From: Olavius algarvensis associated proteobacterium Delta 3
GTDB taxonomy: Bacteria > Desulfobacterota > Desulfobacteria > Desulfobacterales > CAFBRK01
Direction: 5' to 3'
Length of the DNA: 42,411 nt
Assembly: GCA_903231505.1 (NCBI GenBank)
Contig: CAFBRK010000284.1
Location: 1-42,411 of the forward strand
Translations under genes and position numbers: made by a program
The notes under the pieces: generated by a model
What the model was told of the DNA's origin: nothing
Database searches by the model: none
Seen by the model: only the letters and a program-made list of their open reading frames with translations
In this document: piece by piece, positions 33,075 to 41,734 of the stretch
Layout of the letters: every line of letters starts with the position of its first letter
Position numbering within the stretch: position 1 is the stretch's first letter

Positions 33075-33965
33075 ATGCCAACACTCAAGGATGTTGAACT
33101 CAAGATCGTCGCGGTCAAGAAAACCAAGCAGATCACCAAGGCCATGAACATGGTGGCGGCATCCAGGCTTCGGGGCGCCCAGACAGCCATGGATGCGTTC
33201 CGTCCATATGCCGGGAAATTTGCGGAGGTGCTCGGGAGCCTGGCTGAAAAATCCGGTGAGGAAGCCAGTCCGCTTCTGGTCCCGAAAGAGGACGTTAAAA
33301 GGGTCCATCTGGTTCTGATGACGTCCGACCGGGGGTTGTGCGGCGGCTTCAATGCCAATCTGACTGGATTGGCCGAATCCTTCCTCAAAAAAACGGCGGA
33401 GAAAGGCCTGGAACTGTCGATCAGTTGTTTCGGCAAGAAGGGCCGGGACTGGGCGCGCAATACCGGCGTTCCTATCGGTGCTGAACACCTCGGTGTGGTG
33501 GGCGGCAACTTTGATTTCAGCGCGGCATCCAATCCGGGGCGCCTTCTGATCGACGGATTTATCGACGGGACCTACGACGAGGTACATCTGATCTTATCCG
33601 AGTTTCGCGGCATGGCCCGGCAGATACCGACCCTCAAGCAGCTGTTGCCGATTCCGCCCATCGAAACCGAGGAGGAGGACCTGGACGAGGATAAACCGTT
33701 CCTGGCCGAACACATCGCAGAACCGTCTGCAGAAGAGCTCTTGGGGGACATGCTGCCGAGAAACGTGTATGTCCAGCTCTACAATGCCCTGCTGGAAACA
33801 TCGACCAGCGAGCATGCAGCACGGATGACCGCCATGGACAACGCCACCAAGGCGTGCAACGATATGATCGAGAACCTGACCCTGGCATACAACAAGGCCC
33901 GCCAGGCCGCCATTACCGCGGAACTGATGGATATCGTCGGTGGTGCGGAGGCGCTGAAGGGCTGA
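33075..33965 (+). CDS. atpG: ATP synthase F1 subunit gamma
   Basis: A 296-residue rotor shaft. N-terminal helix: IVAVKKTKQITKAMNMVAAS. Central Rossmann-like part: VLMTSDRGLCGGFNANL. C-terminal helix: AARMTAMDNATKACNDMIE, followed by LAYNKARQAAITAELMDIVGG. An acidic insert (IETEEEDLDEDKP, about 196-208) is longer than in E. coli. AAGGA lies 10 bases before the ATG. It is preceded by a 104-base gap. Confidence 0.97.
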   Translation: MPTLKDVELKIVAVKKTKQITKAMNMVAASRLRGAQTAMDAFRPYAGKFAEVLGSLAEKSGEEASPLLVPKEDVKRVHLVLMTSDRGLCGGFNANLTGLAESFLKKTAEKGLELSISCFGKKGRDWARNTGVPIGAEHLGVVGGNFDFSAASNPGRLLIDGFIDGTYDEVHLILSEFRGMARQIPTLKQLLPIPPIETEEEDLDEDKPFLAEHIAEPSAEELLGDMLPRNVYVQLYNALLETSTSEHAARMTAMDNATKACNDMIENLTLAYNKARQAAITAELMDIVGGAEALKG

Positions 33966-34021
33966 TCATCTGTAACTTTGTATCTGGTGTTCCGTTAGTG
34001 GTGTTCTACAACGTGGCCGAC

Positions 34022-34056
34022 CGAATACCCAATACCGAATACCCAATACCTAATTC
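34022..34056. repeat. Heptamer tandem repeat, SNAATAC x5, inside the atp operon
   Basis: Five 7-bp units (CGAATAC and CCAATAC alternating, the last one CTAATTC) fill the atpG-atpD gap. The array ends 2 bases before the GGAGG ribosome site of atpD. Confidence 0.9.
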
Positions 34057-34070
34057 TTGGAGGTCTATAG

Positions 34071-35489
34071 ATGGGAGAGAACATTGGAAAAGTAACGCAG
34101 GTTATGGGGCCTGTTGTGGACGTGGAGTTTGAGCAAGGCAAACTGCCCACCATTCTATCCGCCCTGACAATCACCAACCCGGCCATCGACGACACACCGG
34201 AGAACCTGGTTGTGGAAGTGGCCCAGCACCTTGGTGACAATGTGGTGCGGACTATCGCTATGGATGTTACCGATGGTCTGGTACGGGGGCAGGCGGTCAC
34301 CGACACCGGCAAGCCGATCATGATGCCGGTAGGTGAAGCGGGTCTGGGTCGAGTTTTGAACGTAGTCGGACGCCCTGTGGACGGTCTCGGGCCGATCAGT
34401 CAGGATAAAATGATGCCGATCCACCGCGAGGCACCCAAATTCACCGAGCAGGACGTGACGGTCCGGGTTCTCGAAACCGGCGTTAAGGTCATTGACCTGC
34501 TGGTCCCCTTTCCCCGGGGCGGAAAAATGGGCATGTTCGGCGGCGCCGGCGTTGGCAAGACCGTTATCATGATGGAAATGGTTCACAATATCGCCATGCA
34601 GCACGGTGGTATTTCGGTGTTTGCCGGCGTGGGTGAGCGGACCCGCGAGGGCAACGACCTGTACCATGAAATGAAGGATTCCGGGGTTTTGCCCAAGGCC
34701 GCCCTGATCTATGGACAGATGACCGAGCCCCCCGGTGCCCGGGCCCGGGTGGCGCTTTCTGCCTTGACCGCCGCCGAATACTACCGTGACGAAGAAGGGC
34801 AGGATGTGCTGATCTTCATCGACAACATTTTCCGTTTTACCCAGGCCGGCTCCGAGGTGTCCGCCCTTCTCGGCCGGATGCCATCAGCGGTGGGATACCA
34901 GCCGACCCTGGCTGTTGACCTCGGTGAACTCCAGGAGCGGATTACGTCCACCGACAAGGGATCCATTACCGCCGTCCAGTGCGTTTACGTACCCGCAGAC
35001 GACTTGACCGACCCTGCCCCGGCCACCACATTTGCCCATTTGGACGGCACCGTGGTGCTTTCCCGGCAGATCGCAGAGCTGGGCATCTACCCGGCTGTGG
35101 ATCCCCTTGATTCCACCTCACGGATTCTGGATGCTTCCTATATCGGCGATGAGCATTATCAAACCGCACGGACGGTCCAGCAGACGCTGCAGAAATACAA
35201 GGAACTCCAGGACATCATCGCCATCCTCGGCATGGAAGAGCTCTCCGATGAGGACAAAATCACCGTGGCCCGTGCCCGGAAGATCCAGCGTTTCCTGTCA
35301 CAACCCTTCCATGTGGCGGAGACCTTTACCGGCATATCCGGTAAATATGTCAAGATCGAGGACACGGTCCGGAGTTTCAAAGAGATCTGTGAAGGGAAAT
35401 ACGATGACGTTCCGGAGCAGTCCTTTTATATGAAGGGCGGCATCGAAGAGGTTGTCGAAGACGCCAAAAAGCGCGCTGAAGTAGAATAA
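34071..35489 (+). CDS. atpD: ATP synthase F1 subunit beta
   Basis: A 472-residue catalytic subunit. It has the P-loop GGAGVGKTVIMMEM (about 158-171), the catalytic Glu in GVGERTREGND, LIFIDNIFRFTQAGSEVSAL, and the DELSEEE-like segment LGMEELSDEDKI near the C-terminus. The length is typical. A strong GGAGG site lies 7 bases upstream. Confidence 0.98.
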   Translation: MGENIGKVTQVMGPVVDVEFEQGKLPTILSALTITNPAIDDTPENLVVEVAQHLGDNVVRTIAMDVTDGLVRGQAVTDTGKPIMMPVGEAGLGRVLNVVGRPVDGLGPISQDKMMPIHREAPKFTEQDVTVRVLETGVKVIDLLVPFPRGGKMGMFGGAGVGKTVIMMEMVHNIAMQHGGISVFAGVGERTREGNDLYHEMKDSGVLPKAALIYGQMTEPPGARARVALSALTAAEYYRDEEGQDVLIFIDNIFRFTQAGSEVSALLGRMPSAVGYQPTLAVDLGELQERITSTDKGSITAVQCVYVPADDLTDPAPATTFAHLDGTVVLSRQIAELGIYPAVDPLDSTSRILDASYIGDEHYQTARTVQQTLQKYKELQDIIAILGMEELSDEDKITVARARKIQRFLSQPFHVAETFTGISGKYVKIEDTVRSFKEICEGKYDDVPEQSFYMKGGIEEVVEDAKKRAEVE

Positions 35490-35505
35490 TACAAGAGGAT
35501 AACTG

Positions 35506-35925
35506 ATGCCTGGAAATATCAAAGTGGAAATCGTTACCCCGGACAAAGCGGTCGTTAGCGAGGACGCCCAGATTGTGATGGCCCCCGGAATACTGGGTGA
35601 GTTCGGCGTGTTAATCGGTCACACCCCGTTTCTCACGACCCTCAAAGTCGGCATGGTGCGATATACGGATGCCGGCGGGCAAGAGCATCGTGTGTTTGTC
35701 AACGGCGGTTTTGCGGAGGCGCTGCCGGACAAAGTCACCATACTGGCGGAATCCGCAGAACGTCGGCGGGACATCGACCTGGAACGGGCCCGGGCGGCGC
35801 TGGATCGGGCGAAAAAACGGATGGAAACGGCCGCTCAGAAGGACAAGGTCGAATACGCACGCGCCCGTGCGGCCCTGGAGCGCGCTCTTCACCGGCTAAG
35901 AGCAGCCGGCAAAGAGGTCTCCTAA
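35506..35925 (+). CDS. atpC: ATP synthase F1 subunit epsilon
   Basis: A 139-residue subunit. The N-terminal beta sandwich has KVEIVTPDKAVVSEDAQIV and APGILGEFGVLIGHTPFLT. A C-terminal two-helix domain (about 88-135) may regulate ATP hydrolysis. It is the last gene of the operon, followed by a terminator. AGAGGA lies before the ATG. Confidence 0.96.
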   Translation: MPGNIKVEIVTPDKAVVSEDAQIVMAPGILGEFGVLIGHTPFLTTLKVGMVRYTDAGGQEHRVFVNGGFAEALPDKVTILAESAERRRDIDLERARAALDRAKKRMETAAQKDKVEYARARAALERALHRLRAAGKEVS

Positions 35926-35981
35926 CCGGCAACACCCATCATAGGCCGGAATGAGGAAAGACCACTTCCCGTTGTGTGAGG

Positions 35982-36019
35982 AAAACGGGCAGACCATGAT
36001 TATGGGCTGCCCGTTTTTT
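35982..36019 (+). terminator. Rho-independent terminator of the atp operon
   Basis: An 11-bp stem AAAACGGGCAG/CTGCCCGTTTT with a 14-base loop, followed by more T residues. Confidence 0.92.
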
Positions 36020-36081
36020 CGTCAACATCGGAAGATAATTCTGACGTTTGCGATACATCGGAAGGACCCGGATACACCCAC

Positions 36082-36849
36082 ATGCGTAGCTATCCAGACA
36101 ACTGTGCCGCCATTATTCTGGCGGCCGGCCTTGGAACCCGGATGAGGTCGAACAAGGCCAAGGTACTCCACGAAATTTCGGGGCGGCCCATGATCCAGTA
36201 TGTCACGGCTGCCGCAAAGAAGATTGTCGGAAAAAATGTCGTGGTCGTTGTCGGTCATCAGGCCGATGTCGTTCAGGATGTTGTCGAGCAGGAGACCCGT
36301 GCCTTTTTTGCTCACCAGGAGGAGCAACTCGGCACGGGACATGCCGTTCGGTGCGCTCTGCCGGCGGTTCCGGGCCATGTTGAGCGTATCGTCATCCTCT
36401 ACGGGGATGTGCCGCTGTTACGATCTGAAACGATCTCCCGCCTGATTGACGCGCATACCGGTGCAAACAGAGACCTGACCGTCCTGGCGGTAGATCTTTC
36501 GGATCCCACCGGATACGGACGGATTATAGTCGATGGTGACGGGCGTTTTACGGGAATTGTCGAGGAGGCGGACGGCACACCGGAACAGAAACGCATTACA
36601 TCCATCAATACGGGTATCTACTGTGTTGAACGCGCATTTCTCGAGGAAGCACTGCCCAAACTGACAAATGAAAACGCCCAGGGTGAATTCTATCTCACCG
36701 ATATTGTCGGAATCGGTTATCATCAGAATCGGGTGATGGGCGTTTCGACCGCCCCGGACCCGAAAGAGGTGGCCGGCGTCAACAGCCTGGACGAACTCGC
36801 CCGGGCCCAGGAGGTTATGGCGCAGCGATTGTCCCAAAGGGACAGGTAA
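36082..36849 (+). CDS. GlmU-type UDP-GlcNAc pyrophosphorylase domain (stand-alone)
   Basis: A 255-residue nucleotidyltransferase equal to the N-terminal half of GlmU. Motifs are AAIILAAGLGTRMRSNKAKV (nucleotide loop), VVVVVGHQADVV, QLGTGHAVRCAL, LYGDVPLL (metal-binding Asp), GYGRIIVDGDG, EEADGTPEQKRITSINTGIY and NAQGEFYLTDIV. Bifunctional GlmU is about 450 residues and carries a left-handed beta-helix acetyltransferase domain; here the frame stops where that domain would begin. It is either a genuine one-domain enzyme or a truncated gene followed by repeats. It forms UDP-GlcNAc from GlcNAc-1-P and UTP, for peptidoglycan and lipid A. Confidence 0.88.
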   Translation: MRSYPDNCAAIILAAGLGTRMRSNKAKVLHEISGRPMIQYVTAAAKKIVGKNVVVVVGHQADVVQDVVEQETRAFFAHQEEQLGTGHAVRCALPAVPGHVERIVILYGDVPLLRSETISRLIDAHTGANRDLTVLAVDLSDPTGYGRIIVDGDGRFTGIVEEADGTPEQKRITSINTGIYCVERAFLEEALPKLTNENAQGEFYLTDIVGIGYHQNRVMGVSTAPDPKEVAGVNSLDELARAQEVMAQRLSQRDR

Positions 36850-37380
36850 TGTGATTTGGATACTTGCCCGTCCACCTGAGGCGGATAAACCTCTGGCGGG
36901 CTGGATGCTGGATGCTGGATACTGGATGAGCTGAAAGCTGAAAGCTGAAAGTTTAAAGCCCAGAGATTAAGGACACAAACTGAAAACAGAGGTCGAAGGA
37001 CAACGAATGACGTTCCGCGCAGCGGAACAAATGGCAAAATGACGCCGCCCCTTTACGGGCTGGATACGTGATTCTGAAACTTATATGACAGAGCCGAGCG
37101 ATTCCACAATTTTAGGCATTTTAGGCATTTTACATTTCAGGCATTTATTTTCGCCAAACCGGTAAACCGGACAACGGGCACCCGGGCCAACGGGCCCACC
37201 CTACGACTCGCTTCGCTCGCTCAGGACAAGCGGGCCCACGGGCAAACTGGCAAACCGGCTAACCGGCCAACCCATCGACGGGCGGCAGATGATCCTACCA
37301 CGGGGCAGCGGGTATGCCAGCATCGAGAATCCAGCCCGCCAGGGGCGGACACGCATCCAGGATCCAGAGTTGGAAATGGC
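36850..37380. repeat. Composite repeat region after the GlmU-like gene
   Basis: A gene-free stretch built of the following. GATGCTG-type heptamers x3 (36904-36924). GCTGAAA heptamers x4 (36930-36957). The GTTCCGC-GCA-GCGGAAC palindrome (37012-37028) with a tail ending ACGCCGCC. A 9-mer TTTTAGGCA repeated near 37110-37140. ACCGG/AACGG octamer-like units (about 37155-37275), interrupted by a CTCAGGACAAGCGG phrase. The order matches the region after mreD. Confidence 0.85.
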
Positions 37381-37410
37381 TTGACTTAAAAGGACGGGAA
37401 AGATTATAAC
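37381..37410 (+). promoter_or_regulatory. Candidate sigma-70 promoter for zapB-zapA
   Basis: TTGACT (37381-37386), an 18-base spacer and TATAAC (37405-37410), 25 bases before the TTG start of the zapB-like gene. Confidence 0.65.
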
Positions 37411-37435
37411 CATAGCGATCCGAAGAGGTGTAAGA

Positions 37436-37681
37436 TTGGATAATGACTTAATTTTGGGGCAATTCGAAGAAATTGAGCAGAAGGTAGACCGGTTGATCGG
37501 GGTCTGCAAAACGCTCGAAACCCAAAAAATCGAGCTCGCCGACAAGGTGGCGAATCTCGAGGCAACGCTTCAGCAAAAGGTGGAGGAGGAAAAGCGGTTA
37601 GAGGCGGAGAAGACGTTAATCCGGTCAAAAATTGACAGTCTGCTTGCCAGACTCGAGGATATCACTGAATCGTCTTCATAA
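37436..37681 (+). CDS. zapB: ZapB-like coiled-coil division protein
   Basis: An 81-residue protein that is almost entirely coiled coil (heptads from LGQFEEIEQKVDRLIGVCKT to the end). Its size and position directly before zapA fit ZapB, which layers onto the Z-ring through ZapA. The identity rests on length, coil pattern and neighbour rather than on specific residues. The start codon is TTG with GAGG 7-10 bases upstream; no ATG lies near. Nine bases separate it from zapA. Confidence 0.7.
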   Translation: MDNDLILGQFEEIEQKVDRLIGVCKTLETQKIELADKVANLEATLQQKVEEEKRLEAEKTLIRSKIDSLLARLEDITESSS

Positions 37682-37690
37682 CGGTCCCCT

Positions 37691-38020
37691 ATGAATGGTT
37701 CCGGGAAGGGTAATAACCGAAATTTATCGGAGCAGTACGTAAGTATCGATATTTTTGGACAGCCGTATACATTTAAGGCCGAGGCGGATGTCGACACTGC
37801 CCAGGCCGTGGCAGATTTTCTATCTCGGGAAATCCACAAAGTGGAAGTGGACGTGATGCAGTCACAACCGGGTGTCAATAAAAAGGCCATACTGATTTTG
37901 GCCGCTCTGAATATCGCCAGTGCGCATTTCGAAACGAAGCGGAATTATTCGGATTTTCTGCAAAGCGTATCTAAACGGTCCGCATCGCTACTGCAGATAT
38001 TGGACACCGCTCTGCCATAG
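37691..38020 (+). CDS. zapA: Cell division protein ZapA
   Basis: A 109-residue Z-ring-associated protein. The N-terminal globular part has YVSIDIFGQPYTFKAEADVD and a helix with VADFLSREIHKVE. The C-terminal part is a coiled-coil helix beginning KKAILILAALNIASAHFE. ZapA tetramers cross-link FtsZ filaments. A 6S RNA candidate follows, the same order (zapA then ssrS) as in E. coli. Confidence 0.92.
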   Translation: MNGSGKGNNRNLSEQYVSIDIFGQPYTFKAEADVDTAQAVADFLSREIHKVEVDVMQSQPGVNKKAILILAALNIASAHFETKRNYSDFLQSVSKRSASLLQILDTALP

Positions 38021-38117
38021 TATAGAAAACCTGTCCACTCGGCGGGAGGCGTTGTCCTGCCTCGATACCTTTCCTCAAGTTTCCGGCTGGCCGGTTTCGA
38101 ACCCGCTGCCGATTGAT

Positions 38118-38314
38118 TTAAAAGGAGGTCCCCTGTCGTGTTCGTGATTGGAAGATGCTCTTTGTCCCAACACCTTACAGAACGGGAGCTGACCCTGGTT
38201 TCGGTGTGCAGGTTCTGCTAGTCCAGAAAAGCCTAAAGAAACCACACGGCGCCCACCTTTGATTATGGTTCAAAGGCCTACCGACACGGCACAATGGCAG
38301 GGACCTCCTTACCC
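38118..38314 (+). ncRNA. ssrS: 6S RNA
   Basis: AAGGAGGTCC (38122-38131) pairs exactly with GGACCTCCTT (38301-38310), closing a structure of about 190 nt, the usual 6S size. The stem continues with CCTG/CAG and GTCGTGT/ACACGGC-like pairs. The 3' half contains AGAAAAGCCTAAAG, similar to AGAAGCCTTAAAA of E. coli 6S. It is followed by ACCTTTGATTATGGTTCAAAGG, matching the conserved ACCTTGAA...TTCAAGG hairpin. No protein frame fits here. 6S RNA mimics an open promoter and sequesters sigma-70 RNA polymerase in stationary phase. The exact ends are not determined. Confidence 0.85.
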
Positions 38315-38566
38315 CCCGAAAACGCCTTGGCGATCGGGCGGTAAGTTCCGAATTCCATTCCTCCGCCACACATTATTTCCTCTGGTACACCTCACAATGG
38401 GGAGCGATCAGGATCTCCCCGATCTAGTGCCGGCTCCGGCAATCTGAACCGGATCACGGGCGACAGTCGAGAAGAAGTGCAACTATCCGTTATGATGCGG
38501 CATTGGTCTGAACCGGTGCCTCAATATCGGATTTTCATACATAACCGTTTGCAGGAGAACGGAATA

Positions 38567-40129
38567 ATGGACGGCTACATTCTATTAACGGGCATCCTCT
38601 GTTTTCTCGTCGGGGGGGGATTTGCCCTTATCATCAAAAGCACCATTGCCTCCCAGAAAATCCGGGCGGCCGAAGGCGAGTCGAAACGGATCATTGAAGA
38701 TGCTAAACGACGAAGCGACACGCTGATCAAAGAAGCCCAGATCGAAGCAAAGGATACGCTTTTCAAGATGAAAAGCGAATTCGATGTCGAGACACGGGAT
38801 ACGCGAGGGGAACTCAAGAAAAGGGAACACCGACTGATTCAAAATGAAGAAAATCTGGACCGGAAGACAGATCTGTTCGAACGCCGGGAAGGGGACATTT
38901 CCAAAAAAGAGAAAGCGCTGCAGAAGCGGGAACACCGAATCGAGACCGAGGAGCGCAAGTATGCCGACCTGATTGAAGAGCAAAAGTCGCAACTCGAAAA
39001 GATTTTCGGTATGACCGCGGATCAGGCCAAGGAACTACTGCTGCGGGCCATGGAAAACGAAGCCCGGTACGAGGGGGCGAAGCTGATCAAGCGCATTGAA
39101 ACGGAAACCCGGGAACAGGCCGACAAAAAGGCCAAAAAGATCATGGCTACCGCCATCCAGAGGTATGCGGGTGATTTTGTGGCCGAGAGGACGGTGTCGG
39201 TGGTGCAGCTCCCCAACGACGAAATGAAAGGCCGGATTATCGGGCGGGAGGGTCGTAATATTCGAGCCCTTGAGGCGGCCACGGGGATCGATTTGATCAT
39301 TGATGACACACCGGAAGCGGTTATCCTTTCAGGTTTCAATCCCGTGCGCCGGGAAGTCGCCCGGCTTTCCCTGATGCGATTGATTGCCGATGGCCGCATC
39401 CATCCCGCCCGTATTGAAGACGTCGTTAAAAAAGTGGGACAGGAAGTCGATCAGACGATCAAGGAAGCCGGAGAACAGGCCGCGTTTGATCTGGGTGTCC
39501 ATGGCATCCACAACGACCTGGTTCAATTTTTAGGCCGACTGAAATTTCGAACCAGTTACGCCCAGAACGTACTTCAACATTCGGTCGAGGTCGGCTTTTT
39601 GTGCGGCATTATGGCCTCGGAGCTGAACTTAAACCTGAAGCTCGCACGGCGAATGGGCTTGCTCCATGACATCGGCAAGGCCATCGACCACGAGGTGGAA
39701 GGCCCCCATGCGGTAATCGGCTCCAAGCTGGCTAAAAAGTTCGGTGAATCTCCCAAAGTGGTGCATGCCGTCGCCGCGCATCATGAAGATGTCCCGCCAA
39801 ATTCCGTATACGCAATGCTCGTCCAGGCCGCCGACAGCCTTTCCGGAGCGCGGCCCGGAGCCCGCAAGGAGCTTCTAGAAAATTATATCAAGCGCCTGGA
39901 AGACCTCGAAGGGATTGCCAACGCCTTCTCCGGAGTGGCCAATACGTATGCGATCCAGGCCGGGCGGGAATTGCGGGTAATCGTTGAAAGCAACAAACTC
40001 AGCGATGAGGATGCGGTGTTGATGAGCCGGGATATCGTCAAGAAAATAGAAGATTCTCTGACGTTTCCGGGACAAATCAAGGTAACGGTCATCCGAGAGA
40101 CGAGATCGGTGGCTTACGCGAACAAGTAG
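38567..40129 (+). CDS. rny: Ribonuclease Y
   Basis: A 520-residue membrane-anchored endoribonuclease that starts mRNA decay. The N-terminal helix (about 3-22) is followed by a long coiled coil (about 30-170). A KH domain follows (about 205-270: MKGRIIGREGRNIRALEAAT). The HD domain (about 335-430) has the metal motif HDIGKAIDHE and VAAHHEDVPP. The length matches the family. I chose the ATG at 38567 because AGGAG lies upstream and the membrane helix begins right after it; the longer frame to 38477 adds 30 unrelated residues. A terminator follows. Confidence 0.97.
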   Translation: MDGYILLTGILCFLVGGGFALIIKSTIASQKIRAAEGESKRIIEDAKRRSDTLIKEAQIEAKDTLFKMKSEFDVETRDTRGELKKREHRLIQNEENLDRKTDLFERREGDISKKEKALQKREHRIETEERKYADLIEEQKSQLEKIFGMTADQAKELLLRAMENEARYEGAKLIKRIETETREQADKKAKKIMATAIQRYAGDFVAERTVSVVQLPNDEMKGRIIGREGRNIRALEAATGIDLIIDDTPEAVILSGFNPVRREVARLSLMRLIADGRIHPARIEDVVKKVGQEVDQTIKEAGEQAAFDLGVHGIHNDLVQFLGRLKFRTSYAQNVLQHSVEVGFLCGIMASELNLNLKLARRMGLLHDIGKAIDHEVEGPHAVIGSKLAKKFGESPKVVHAVAAHHEDVPPNSVYAMLVQAADSLSGARPGARKELLENYIKRLEDLEGIANAFSGVANTYAIQAGRELRVIVESNKLSDEDAVLMSRDIVKKIEDSLTFPGQIKVTVIRETRSVAYANK

Positions 40130-40141
40130 GTTTTGAGGTTT

Positions 40142-40184
40142 GCCGGCCGACTTCATGGTATTCATGGGGTTGGCCGGCTTTCTA
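40142..40184 (+). terminator. Terminator after rny
   Basis: A 7-bp stem GCCGGCC/GGCCGGC with a 23-base loop, followed by TTTCTATTCT. Confidence 0.6.
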
Positions 40185-40192
40185 TTCTGTCA

Positions 40193-40258
40193 ATATCCAG
40201 GATCCAGGATACAAGATCCAGGATGCATCCTGAATCATGTATCTTGTATCTTGCATCC
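40193..40258. repeat. Self-complementary heptamer array
   Basis: GATCCAG/GATACAA-type heptamers run to the centre GGATGCATCC, then their reverse complements follow (CTTGTAT, CTTGCAT). GATACAAGAT (40208-40217) pairs perfectly with ATCTTGTATC (40241-40250). It lies between rny and tyrS. Confidence 0.8.
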
Positions 40259-40337
40259 AACCGCCGGTTCGAATTTCCGGTGTCTTATGCACTGATTAAG
40301 ATGTATTGAACCGCTTCACCGACAAAGGACTTATTGT

Positions 40338-41630
40338 ATGGCAAACGTGATTGACGTTCTGAAAGAACGGGGTTTCATCGAAGATATGACCCATGACGAA
40401 GAGCTTTATGGGCATTTCGACGACGGACCGGTGACCTGCTACATCGGGTTCGACCCAACCGCTTCCAGCCTGCATGTGGGGAGTCTGATTCCCATCATGT
40501 CTCTGGCCCACATGCAGCGGGAGGGACACCGGCCGATTGCCCTGGTCGGGGGCGGCACCGGGCTTGTCGGGGACCCGAGCGGCAAGACCGAAATGCGCCA
40601 ATTGCTGACCGAGGCCGTGGTGGAAGAAAACGCCAAGGGCCTTAAGCGGCAGCTCTCCCGGTTCATCGAATTCGGAGATAAAAAGGCCATGCTGGTCAAC
40701 AATGCCGATTGGCTGGTTCCGTTGAAATATATCCCCTTTCTCCGGGATATCGGGCGGCACTTTTCCGTCAACCGGATGATCAAAGCCGAGAGCTATAGAA
40801 TGCGGCTCGATTCGGATGAAGGGCTGAGCTTTATCGAATTCAACTATATGGTACTGCAGGCCTACGACTTTCTGGAGCTTCACGACAGCCATGGATGCCG
40901 CCTGCAAATGGGTGGCAGCGATCAATGGGGGAATATCGTCGCAGGGGTGGAATTGATCCGGCGGATGCGCCAGCACACCGCATTCGGAATTACCTTTCCG
41001 CTGATTACCACCAGTTCCGGGGCGAAGATGGGCAAGACCGCAAAGGGTGCTGTCTGGCTCGACAAAGAGAGAACGTCACCTTATGACTACTACCAGTTCT
41101 GGGTGAATACCGACGACCGGGACGTGGAACGCTTTCTGGCCCTGTTTACGTTTCTGCCGATGGATGAGATGCGGAACATCGGGGGGCTCGAAGGGGCCGA
41201 TCTGAACGTTGCCAAGACGATCCTGGCATTCGAGGCGACTCGCCTGGCCCACGGCCGGGAGGACGCCGTCCAGGCGTTTCATGCCGCTTCGAGCATGTTT
41301 GGCGCCCGGGCCTTGCCGGAGCATATACTCCCGTCCAGCCGGATTCCGAGGGCGGCAGCCCGGGACGACGATGACAGCTCGGTCCCGCAGACGGAAATGC
41401 CCCTGTCGGCCATTCAGGAAGGGCTACCCGCGTTCAAACTGTTTCTGGAGACGGGGCTGACGCCATCCGGCGGGGCGGCGCGACGGCTGATCACCCAGGG
41501 CGGCGCATACGTCAACGGGAATCGGGTCGAGTCGTACGACGAGATGATTAATGAAAGTAACATCAATGATATGGAGATCCTGTTGCGGGCCGGTAAAAAG
41601 CGCTATCATAAAATTAAAATAATTAATTAA
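40338..41630 (+). CDS. tyrS: Tyrosyl-tRNA synthetase
   Basis: A 430-residue class I synthetase. The HIGH-type signature is DPTASSLHVGSLIP (about 37-50). The tyrosine pocket segments are VGGGTGLVGDPSGKT and QMGGSDQWGNI. The KMSKS-type loop is GAKMGKTAKGAVWLD (about 227-241), a KMGKT variant. A C-terminal S4 RNA-binding domain covers about 365-428 (ARRLITQGGAYVNGNRV). It charges tRNA-Tyr. AAGGA lies 9 bases before the ATG. It lies just upstream of the rRNA promoters. Confidence 0.97.
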   Translation: MANVIDVLKERGFIEDMTHDEELYGHFDDGPVTCYIGFDPTASSLHVGSLIPIMSLAHMQREGHRPIALVGGGTGLVGDPSGKTEMRQLLTEAVVEENAKGLKRQLSRFIEFGDKKAMLVNNADWLVPLKYIPFLRDIGRHFSVNRMIKAESYRMRLDSDEGLSFIEFNYMVLQAYDFLELHDSHGCRLQMGGSDQWGNIVAGVELIRRMRQHTAFGITFPLITTSSGAKMGKTAKGAVWLDKERTSPYDYYQFWVNTDDRDVERFLALFTFLPMDEMRNIGGLEGADLNVAKTILAFEATRLAHGREDAVQAFHAASSMFGARALPEHILPSSRIPRAAARDDDDSSVPQTEMPLSAIQEGLPAFKLFLETGLTPSGGAARRLITQGGAYVNGNRVESYDEMINESNINDMEILLRAGKKRYHKIKIIN

Positions 41631-41734
41631 CATCACGCACATTTTCTGTTGACAGGGCATGACGAAGTGGGTAGAAGTCGATTTCGCGTTGCCCGGGAGA
41701 CCCCCGTGAACGTAAAAAAAGGTTAAAAAAAGAG

